This document shows, piece after piece, positions 37,097 through 47,700 of a stretch of 64,000 nucleotides of DNA. This stretch comes from Adiantum capillus-veneris. Taxonomy: Eukaryota > Streptophyta > Polypodiopsida > Polypodiales > Pteridaceae. The stretch's first letter is position 1. Every line of letters begins with the position of its first letter. The stretch covers positions 121,109,970 through 121,173,969 of the forward strand of contig CM043962.1 in the NCBI GenBank assembly GCA_014529385.2. The letters are read 5' to 3'. Under the pieces are notes generated by a model that did not search any database, was not told where the DNA came from, and saw only the letters and a list, made by a program, of their open reading frames with translations. A program made the translations under genes and the position numbers.

Positions 37097-38658
37097 AGAG
37101 AGGATAAACATAGTGGGGTTTAGTAAGGGTTATGTTTTATATCCATGATTGGAAAAACATTGCCAACGAGGCTGGTGGAATACAGGACAACCAAGTTGAG
37201 AACGCTATCGACGGCATTTTGGATGACGTAGACGGTGCCTAGGATGATAGTGAAGGTGCCGGACACCCGATCGATGATGTCATTGACAAGAGTGACCACC
37301 TCGCCCAATTCTTGAGCAACGGCCACGTTCACAATATTCTGCCCAGCGGTCGCCACGATGAGGTGAGCGTTGGGCAACTGAATCATCACGGACAGCATGG
37401 CCTAGTAATTTTGGAAGGTGGCCGTGCCGGGGGCATTGGCCAGTTAGGGCTCCGCGTTATGAACATCGCTAGAACAACCAGCAACAGCGTCCCATTGGCA
37501 AAATCAATGGCGAGGGCCATGACAAGCTTCGACGTCTCAGCAGATGGAGGCTACTAGGCCATAGTGTACCAAATTTTGTAAATCCAAGTATCGACGGCGT
37601 AATAGTAGATAACACATTTTCCTACACTAAATAGGTGTAAAGCCTGTCATCATTCTCAAGCCTCATGTACTGCCAGACACCTGATCGCTCCACGGATGCA
37701 TTAATGCCTGGTTCTCTACTACATGAGCCTAGATATAGGCACCAATATCATCACCATCCAGCTTCCTAGAGTTGATGATGTGGTAATTAGGATATGGATA
37801 TAGGCACCAGCTAGCATCGAATACATCAACTGAGCCATGGTGTAGTAATTAGGAGAGCCCTCGCTAACTTTATGTCTCGCCGGTGGGAGGGACCAGTACG
37901 GCAGTAGTGACAACCGCTGCGGATCGGTTACACTAACATAGAGTACCAGACCCCCCTTCTCCATTGAGGCTGTACTATACAGGGAGCTATTGCTTACGGC
38001 CAGTTGAGTTGGCCGGTGACGAACCTGCCGGCAAACGCTGGCCTTCCACCAGCATATCTGTAGAACTTTGCCACACCATGTTGGACCTGTTTGGAGAGTC
38101 GTAAATAACAAGAATGCTAGTATCCAACGTCTCCATCATGCGAGCATTCCTGATCACTCCACCGCTTTTGAGTTGCAACTCCACAGTTTTCCTGTCACAG
38201 CGCCTGAGCTGAGCTCCAATGGCTGCAAGGAGAGAGACATGCTCGAGTTTAAACTTCGAAAAGGGATGTGAGAATTGGCAACCAAGATAGGACTAGTTGC
38301 AAAGCCGTTATCAGTATAATTGACCATGATATAGCAACTCCGTCTCCTTGTTTGAGAGGAAGCTATATAGCTCTGGGAGGCTACGTTAATGTCGAGGGCG
38401 CTACCCAGGAAACCGACAGAGACAGCCACATAAATTAAACTGTCTGTATAATCATTTTGATGACCATCACCGTCCTCGAAGTACGTAGAGGCCAAGCGAG
38501 AAACCGGCTTTAAATAGTCTCTCTCTCTCTCTCTCTCATGTAGGATCAGCGCACGTTGACGTGCGCTCCTACATGACACACACACACACACACACACACA
38601 CAGACTGTGTGTGTCATGTAGGAGTGCACATTGACGTGCACGACACACACACACACAC

Positions 38659-38742
<84 letters not shown>

Positions 38743-39029
38743 GATGGAAGTAGCAAGCAGTCCCAATCGAAGAAAGCGTACGCAGCCCTGATGTGGGCGA
38801 TGGCCACCCGTTTTAATGCTTGTGTTGTGGACACACACTAGCCCCTGTGCCGTGGGCAGTCGGTTTCTCGTTGCACCGTCTTCTGGGGTTTCTCATTGCG
38901 TGTGTCCACAGCTTTCTCTGGCAGCAGCGACGTTGTCATGTGTGGGCGGCAGCAAGTGCCATTTGCAGCAGAGGTGGCAGAGGGTGAGATGAACAGGCGG
39001 CAGAGGGTGAGATGTAGGAGCGCTCCTAC

Positions 39030-39123
<94 letters not shown>

Positions 39124-39441
39124 GTCATGTAGGAGTGCACGTTGACGTGCGCTCCTACATGACACAAAGAGAGAGAGAGAGAGAGAGGGAGCTGATGGAA
39201 GTAGCAAGCAGTCCAAATATTCGGAGAAAGCGTACGCCACCCTGATGTGGGCGATGGCCACCCGTTTTAATGCTTGTGTTGTGGACGCACACCAGCTGCA
39301 CCGTGGGTTGTCGATTTCTTGTTGCGCCGTCTCCTGGGGTTTCTCGTTTCGTGCGTCCATAGTTTTCTCGGGCAGCAGCGATGTTGTCATGTGTGGGCAG
39401 TAGCAAGTGCCACTTGCAGCAGAGGTGGCAGAGGGTGAGAT

Positions 39442-39504
<63 letters not shown>

Positions 39505-39788
39505 CCTGTAGGAGTGCACGTTAGGAGCCATTTGCAGCAGATGCGGCAGTAGAGGCGCCACCAGGCTAGACATGAGGAAGCAGCTGAAGGAGAGCATCTC
39601 TAGAAGGACGAGATCGCGCAGCAGGTGCGTGGAGGCGTAGCAGGGGTCGGTGGGTCCTTGGCAACCAGGCTTTACTCTGCGACAGGCCAATGAAGACGGC
39701 TGTCGTGAAAATGGAATTGACGCTCACCACTTTGTCCATGGCCTGCAAGGTGGATGCCCACCACCTCAGCGCCCACGTCCTCCTTGGA

Positions 39789-39851
<63 letters not shown>

Positions 39852-41083
39852 GTGTGTAGGAGCGCACATCGACGTGCGCTCCTACACATAGCGAGAGAGA
39901 GAGAGAGTGAGAGAGAGAGACAGAGGCTCGAATTAATACGTTGATTCCCCCCGTGCGTTCTGAAGGCCTGAGCATTTTCTGCATTCACATAGGCTAGTAT
40001 GTCAAGCAAATGCATGACACTTTTCATTCAATAGCAAAACGAGCGCTGGCTATCGCCTCTAAACACACTGATGAACGTGAGAAATGCAAGGTGTAGAACC
40101 GGAAGACCAACAGATGATGCCGGTAGCGGTTTTCATCAAACGCCTATGTAGGTAGCGATACTTCTGTGGATGGCGTTTTGGAACTTTTTGTGAGTTTCAA
40201 GTGTTTCTTTTTGAAAATGAAATGAAATGTTATATTAACGTCTTCAAAAGGCCAAAGTGACCTATGAGACCAAAAAGTTACAATGTGGTGAATCTGATAC
40301 AAAGTCAGAGTAACAAAATAACAAAATAGAAATACTACACTATGGAATCCTAAACTGCTAGGTGTGAACTAAGCACTAGCTGGAATAGCTAAATCACAAG
40401 AGATCCAGCATCGATCACTGGTGGATCTCATCAACCTCCTCCATGGTCAGTAGTCTGATCGGGCGTCGTGCATGTCGGGCCAAAGTGATCCGAATCCTCT
40501 AATGCAGCCTCCGTCGATGCTGTGTAGTTCTCCGCAGGCGTGTTTGGATCTCCCCAGCTCGGTCGCTCGGTCGATCAGTGTGCCTCTGGTGTGAGGCGGC
40601 GAGCTCTGCTGTGGTAGTAGCTCCTCCGGGTGTCAATTGTCTGCTCTAAAGAAGTCTGTGATCTATCTCTAAGGCTGGCTAGCCTCTCCTCTTATCAGGC
40701 TCTCTCTGTGTCTGCGCAGCTCGAGCAAAAACAAACCCAGGCATCTCTGATCCTCGTACCGCATGACTCTAGAGAGTGGTCCAAAGCCTTCTCTGAACAA
40801 GCAGTGGAAGCGGCCTCATATCTCGTAGTAGACGGGGCAGTGGCATGTGTAGTGCAACTGTGTTTCATGCTCCATGTCACACAGGGGGCATGTATTGGCC
40901 TCTAATCGTACTCCGTTGTATCTCCCAGTCTCGATCCGCAGTTGGTATGAAGATGTGCGTATCTGACCAATAGCACATCGTATCCCATGAGACAAGTGGG
41001 TGTCCGTGTATCTGAGAGAGAGAGAGAGACTCTCTTTAGAGAGCCCCCTTCTCTCTCTCTCTCTCTCTATAGTAGCAGCCTAC

Positions 41084-41157
<74 letters not shown>

Positions 41158-41648
41158 AGTTGCCCCCTCTCTCTCTAGAGAGAGAGACTCTAGAGAGAGA
41201 GAGGGGTGGGGCGACTGCCCTCTGTGTGTGTGTAGTAGGCCGCTACTAGAGAGAGAGAGAGAGAGGGGGGGGGTGGGGTGGGGCGGCTACCCTCTCTCTC
41301 TCTCTGTGTAGTAGGCTGCAATACTAGAGAGAGAGGGATAAAGAGAGAGAGAGAGAGAGGGGGGGCTTTCTAAAGAGTCTCTCTCACCCTCTTTCGTTGT
41401 GTGTAGGACGCGCACATTCTACAAACAACGAGAGAGAGAGAGAGTGAGAGAGACTCTCTTTAGAGAGTACCCCCTCTCTCTCTCTACCTTTGTACACTAG
41501 GCCTACCTATGCGCACACTGGCCCGCCACCTATGCTTGCCCTTGCCTACCTCCGCCTTGCAGAGTCGCCTTTGATGCCCACCTATTTTGCTTACATAGCC
41601 TGCTCTAAGGTTGTCACACCTCCCCCCCCTCCCCCCCCCCCCCCCCCC

Positions 41649-41726
<78 letters not shown>

Positions 41727-44700
41727 ACCACTCCACCCCAACTCACTCATGCACACCGGTACGTCCTCCGCAAATATTGCTCCCACCCTCTATCACACTC
41801 ACTGCCATTTGAGTTTGAGAAGGGGTTTAAGTTCAATAGCTCTCTCTCGAGTATTATGCCACCTTCAATGACAATTATAGCCAGACATGTTGATGTAGAT
41901 GGGTTCTATCTTTGGTATATCATTTAAGCGTTCAATGCAGCTTCAGACATCTGTGTCACCTATAAATGTGGCTAGTACCCCTTAGTCTTTTTAGATATCA
42001 TCACTTTTGAGTGAAAAGGTGTGTTGCACTCGTAGAGGATTGTTGTTATGGGTAGACCGAACTTGTGTCTTAGATGGCATGAGATGGGGCACTTGGTGAG
42101 GGATTTCCCTAGAGAGAGACAGCACAGATGACTAACTGGTCGGAGGAGGAGACAATCCTTATAGACACACTAGAGTTCTACACAACAACAAGACTTCATG
42201 GAGAGTGACCAATAGCAAAGTGCTCAATAATAGCACAATGTTGAGCAGACATAGTGAGAGAGAAAGAGATTGGCAGGTAGATAGGGACAAGCACGGCCTA
42301 TCCTTGTTTACAAAAGGGTATTGAAACAAAGATTTCCAGAGGCAGAGCAGCCCCCAGACAGACTCCAGAGGAGAGGCTACTAGATTAGAATCAAGAGTAG
42401 GTACCAAGGCCATTGTTGACAGAATGATAGAGGAGGACCAACAATTGATGGCAGTTCGGTAGGAGCCTTTGTTGCTATGGGGGGCAAGGAAGTGACTCTT
42501 TGCAATTTGCAGAGGATTTTGAGTATTAAGCTGGCTTTGCATCTCTAACAATTGTCCCGGTATTTGAGATCTTGCTGGCTCAGTTTTTTGTGGTTGACCC
42601 ATGGAGATCTCTAGGTATATATTTGAGAAGTGCGCCACTATGTGTGGAACAACCACATATTCCTTGGTCTAGAGAGAGCTCCCATTATCAATATTTAGGG
42701 TAGAGGTCTTACATGATAATTCCTTCTGGAAAAGGGAAGCTATCTATGATATCGTATCGGAGTAGACAATGGTTGAGGCCAATTACTTTATGGATGGCAA
42801 AAAATTTGCAAGTAAATTTGAGAGCCAATTTAGAGAGGCTTTAGGATAGTTGGTTTGGTCAGAGAGATGTGCATCCATCTTGGTACATTGATCCCTTGGC
42901 CATTAAGGTGGACAGCCAGTGGGTCCCCTTGCCTCTCTTACGGTTTGGTTGTGCCTTAGATCCACATCCTTTTTCGGGATACATCATCAAGAAATGTTAG
43001 AGTGGATGAAAATGATTTTGGAGGCACGGCCTAGGGTTTTCACAGTTCCATTGGCTTTTGTGCACTGCTATAAGAGGTTTTTATAGCGGATGCTTTATAT
43101 CAGTCAAATAACCAACACTAGACTTTGTGGTTTTTGCTACATCTCCCGAGGTGGATAGAGCTTTGGGTAGATTTGTATAGACTTGATCTATATCCAGATA
43201 GCTACACTCTACCACGTTTCTTTATCCCTAGATGTATCGTGTGGTTTATCCATGATGTCATTGTACGCCCATCAGGGTCTTTCCCATATTTCTTTTATAT
43301 GGACCAATGGCCAATTCTGATGTAATGCAAAGGGTCAAAGCCCCACTTTTATTGAGAGAGAGAGAGAGAGAGAGATGGATGCAAATCCAAAACAAATCCT
43401 AGAAGGCCAAAAGAGAAAAAAGCTCTCTCCTTATTAATGAGCTTCTAATTTATGAATCTCGCTCGATTTTTGGTTCGCTCGGAAGTTTTCGCTCGGGCTA
43501 TGGTAAGACTCCTTCCAGGGCTCCTCGCCTGGAAGTCCTCCTCTGACGACGAACTTCCCAAGAAGGGCTCTGCTCTGCTGTGCTGGATCAATGATCCCAA
43601 GCCCTCCCTGAGAACAAGGAAGTGTGATGACCGACCAAGCCACCTTGGCTCGGGAAATCCGAGTGTCACGACCTGACCAAAGGAAGTTCCTGATCAGCCT
43701 CTCTACCTGGCTGATACAAGAACTCGAGAAGATCCAACAAGAAGTGATGTACCACATAGTCGCCAACAACACCTGGTTGGCAACTACTACTCTACCAGCC
43801 AGCGAAAGTCGTGCTGAGCTCCAATGTAACAGCTTTCTCCTGATGGACAGGAGAAGAGGAGCAATCTGCATCTCGGGGGACAAGTCCAAACCAACCTGAC
43901 AACCCAAGTACCGAACTGCAGTCCCTGGAGGAATCCACCTGAAACCCTCCTTTGGCATCCAATCTGGCATAGGAGCACTGCCAACCGAGAAAGCCACTGT
44001 CTTTCTCCAGTTGATCAATGCGCCCGATGCACAGCAGAAGGTCTCCAAAGCCTGCTCACATCTCTGTAGATTGGCCTCCTGGCCCTCTAAGTACAAGGCT
44101 GAGTCGTCGGCAAACTCAGCGTCTAGAAGCTCATCTCCCCGTATAGGGAGTGCTAAGCCCCTCAGACCAAGCTGCTGTGACACCAAAAATCTGCTCATCG
44201 CCTCCGTATAGAACAGAAAGAGAAAGGGGGCAAGAGGACAACCCTGTCTGACAGATTGTGTGAGCATGAAGCGCTCACCTCTACCTCCTGCCAAAAGCAC
44301 CTGACTGTGAGTCTGTCTGTACAAAGCTGACACCCCTCTGATCCAAGCATCTCAGAAACCCATCCTGCGTAGAGTGCCCTCTAGAAAGTCCCAGTCAACT
44401 CTGTCGTATGCCTTCTCAAAATCGAGAAGAAGAATCACAAGGTCCTCCCCACGGAGCCGTGCCAGGGCAGAAGCCTCCCAGAAAGTGAAGATGTTGTCAA
44501 GGATACTGCGTTCCTTGACAAAACTTGTCTGAGTCCCATGTATAAGGCTCTCCAAAAGTGGCTGAATCCTCAGAGCCTTGGCAAGAATTTTGTAGGCTGA
44601 GTTGAGGATGGTGATGGGACGCCACTGTCGAATCTCATCCAAGGAGCCACCCTCCTTTGGAATGAGGTAAATCAAGCCCTCACTCATGCTATCCGGCATC

Positions 44701-47700
44701 ACTCCTGTGTGCAGAATGTACTGAAGGCACTACAAAGATCTGGGCCAAGCAGGTCCCAGTACTCCAAGAAGAAACTGGGAGTCAGCCCATCCTCACTTGG
44801 ACAGCTACCACAAGGTAGGGCCCTAAGAGCCGTGTGCAGCTCCTCAATCTGAAGAGACATCTCTAGTCTCTGGCGCATCTCCTCAGTCACAAGACAAGGC
44901 ATTTGTGCCCAAACCTGCTCTCTGCATGCATCCTGCTGCTCTGACTGGGGCTCAGCCGATAGTAACTCACGGTAAAAGTCAGTAGCAACTGCACGCATAT
45001 CCTCTGGCTCACAAACAACTGACCCATCGGGTCTCCTCAACTGATTGACCTTGGCATGCGAGTGCCGAGGTCCCACTGTCTCAAAAAAAGCACCTGTCAC
45101 TCTGTCACCCACCTGAGTCCACTGAGATGCCTGTCTGTGAAAGGCGAACTCATGACGCCTCTCCTCTGTGAAAGCAAGCTCGTGTCGAGCCTGCTGTAAC
45201 TGCTCCTCCAACCATGGACTGTCTGGATGCTGCTCCTGCATCCTCTGTAGTGAAGCAATGCCTCGTCTGAGACGCTCCTCCTCCTCTCTCGCTGCAGCCC
45301 GTCGAGCCAGAGACTCATGGAAAAAAAAGTGGCTAAGCTGAGCTAGGCCTAAGGCCACTCTGTCTGCAGGTAGAGCCCTGGCTGTCCATGCCCTCTGTCC
45401 AAAGAGCCTCTACCCTCTCTCTGAGTGTCGAGTCCAACAAGACCCACTCTGGGATGCGAAGCATCGTGCTCCCACTCCTCTGCCTGTCTACCACTGTGAG
45501 GATCACTGGTGCATGGTCCGAGAAGGATGTACCTGCCAGGATGCCCACTGATCCCCCCAAGTCACTGAAGTGGTCACTAGTGTAGAAGCGATCTATCCGC
45601 GATAGATTCACTCCACCCACTCTGCGGTCCGACCTAGAGAAGGCAAGACTCTCTGGAGGCCTCACAAAGCCAGAGTGCTGCCATGTATCCGAGACCCTCA
45701 AAGTCATACACAACCTCTCCCAAGCTGCTAACTCGACTCCATGCACAGTAGCATGGCTGCCTCTGATCTTGTCAGAAGGGTCCTCCAACATGTTGAAGTC
45801 CCCCCCTACACACCAATGGTCAGCCTGTGGCAAAGACTCAACAATCTGTGACCAAAACTCTGCACGAGCACTCGCCACATTGGGCGCATAGATGTTCAAG
45901 AAGCCCACAAGGCCACCCTGAATCTGCATAGTAATCCACTGAGCCCTGCCTGGCACAATATTCCTTCTGCCCACAATGGCTTGCTGCAATGAATCCGCAA
46001 TAGTCATACATACCCCACCCTGGATGCCTCCAGGTCCAAAAGCAGCTGACCAAAAGGTATCATATCGTCCACGCAAAATCTGACCACATCGCCGAATGCG
46101 GCTCTCAGACAGATGGTGCTCCTATAGCATAAGGAGATCAATCTCTCCTCCCACAAGGCAACGCTGAAGCTCCTGACGCAATCCGCCCCGCTGTCGCTGA
46201 AACTGGGGCCCACCTAGTCCCTGCACGTTCCATGAGACGATCCTCATGGGGAGCGAGAGAGAACAGATGCTGCCGCAGCAGCAAGACGGGCTATCTTCGA
46301 GGGTGGCTTGGATGGGGAGTAATCCGCATCCGAGCGTCCTCTAGATAGGCGAGACTGTAGTGAGTGCCTAGTCCAAGCCCAAGCAGAGCGAGCCGTGCGT
46401 AAAGCAACCTCCTCTGTCCAGGAGTCCTCATGAATGTATACATAGCAAGGCAAACACTGCGTATCAGCAAAAAAGTACACCACAATGTGCCTACATCCTG
46501 CTGAGTCTGGGGGTGTCACCGGAAACTTGGCCAGTGGCCACGACGTTTGCAGTAAATCTGTAGCTCCAAGTTCTCCCATGTGGTGCGAGAACTCGAGAAC
46601 GTGTGTATGCAACCATCCCACCACTGAGTCAAGGGACCACTCTGTCTCGGTCCTACCACAGAGGGGGAAGGAGAAACCAACTGCTGAGTCCAAGGCCTCT
46701 GTCCCCCTAGCGGCGAGGAACAAAGCATGGACCCTGAAGCAGGCTGCCTCGTGGTCTGCTGCGTAATCGCAGAGAAAGCGAGTGAACCCGTAGTCGAAGA
46801 AATCCCAGCGGCGTCGGAGGTCAATGCTCGTCAGACCACGAGGGATAGCTGCAAGGGAAGATGTCTGAATCTGCAGAGGGGGCCGCAAGAAGGGCTGACC
46901 CTCTCTCGCTAGGCGACTCGTGGCAAAGGCGCTGCCAAGAGATCTCCTAGCCGCCGGCGAGGGACCAGTCTCCTGAGTCGACTGTGAAACTGGAGCAGGA
47001 GGGGGGGGGGGTAGGAAGCTGGAGGGGGCGGGGGGGAGGAAAAGCGGGGTGGGGCGAAAGAGGAAGAGGGGCGAGGTGGGGAGTGGACGGGAGCAGAGGG
47101 CGGGGGGGGATGAGGAGGAGGAGGGGAACTCTGAAGGGGGGGCGGCTGGCAAGGGTGAAGCGGAGGTGGAGGCTGGCGTAGGGGGCTCCTCCTGCTCAAG
47201 AGGACCAAAGCGGTTCCCCGTGGGAACCCACTGCTGCTGAGTAGGCACCTGAGGGCCACTCTGAGTGTCAGGCTGTCGTTGTGGCCCCTGGCGTTGACGG
47301 CCACGGGCCTGCTGCCACCCCTCCTCCGCTGGAGCCCCAGGCTCGGAGGGTGACTCTGAATCTGTGCGCTGTGCCGCTGGCTGTGGATGCGGCCCAGCCT
47401 TGGCAGGCGAAGGCTGAGGCTGAGGTGCAGGTCGTGGCCTCCTCCGTGGACAGGCCTTCGCTAGGTGGCCCATCTGTCTGCAAATGAAGCACTGGTTCGG
47501 AAGACCCGAGTACTCCACACTCTGTCTAAACCAACCCCCACCCACCCGAGGCAAAAGGATGACCTTCGGGAGCGTGTGGGTATCTCTGACCAAAACTCGA
47601 ACTGAGGGGATGCCAGCCGCCTTGGCAGCTACTGATGCTGCCGTACGAGGTGTCTCTAGGACAGTCCCGATGGCGGAGCCAATCCTGGAGAGAAGTGGTA

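Larger units (their letters stand above)
38605..39500. repeat. Two-copy tandem duplication of about 400-500 bp
   Basis: Unit 1 (about 38605-39120) and unit 2 (about 39121-39500) share GTGTCATGTAGGAGTGCAC, GAAGTAGCAAGCAGTCC, GATGTGGGCGATGGCCACCC and GCAGAGGTGGCAGAGGGTGA in the same order. Each starts with the GTAGGAG palindrome and includes or ends in GA tracts (38664-38740, 39031-39118, 39166-39187, 39445-39502). Leu/Ser and Arg/Glu ORFs here are microsatellite translations. Confidence 0.8.
33804..43511. mobile_element. 9.7-kb TIR-like element inserted in LINE-1 ORF2
   Basis: A perfect 9-bp TSD, CTTCCAGGG, lies at 33795-33803 and 43512-43520; its removal restores LINE-1 coding sequence across PWKE. 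The ends are imperfect inverted repeats: left GAGGAATCCC..CTGAGC..CCGAGC..CCGAGC and right (reverse complement) GAGTCTTACC..CCGAGC..CCGAGC..TCGAGC in matching spacing. A 9-bp TSD and long degenerate ends fit a Mutator-like (MULE) element; hAT is less likely. No transposase is seen. The cargo includes LINE remnants, host-gene-like relics and abundant GA/CT repeats. Confidence 0.7.
32439..46247 (-). pseudogene. LINE-1 ORF2: endonuclease, RT, zinc C-terminus (interrupted)
   Basis: ATG at 46247 gives [17 protein letters not shown], the first endonuclease motif, then LLML-stop-EHHL where a Gln is expected (CAG to TAG), then GGDFNM, and SDHAPV near the domain end. RT follows with [27 protein letters not shown] and AEFADD (catalytic, 44114-44103). 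Frame changes lie near 45380, 44700 and 44353. At 43512 the TIR-like element interrupts; coding resumes at 33794 and ends at 32439 with [15 protein letters not shown] and [18 protein letters not shown]. The protein would nick DNA and reverse-transcribe in place. Confidence 0.88.

Noticed and set aside
38561-39245. Long Leu/Ser, Arg/Glu and Thr/His ORFs
   Set aside because: They are translations of (GA)n, (CT)n and (CA)n tracts on both strands, with no other composition.
41484-41927. Poly-Pro and poly-Gly ORFs of 86-145 residues
   Set aside because: They arise from the poly(C) run; the ends have no gene-like motif.
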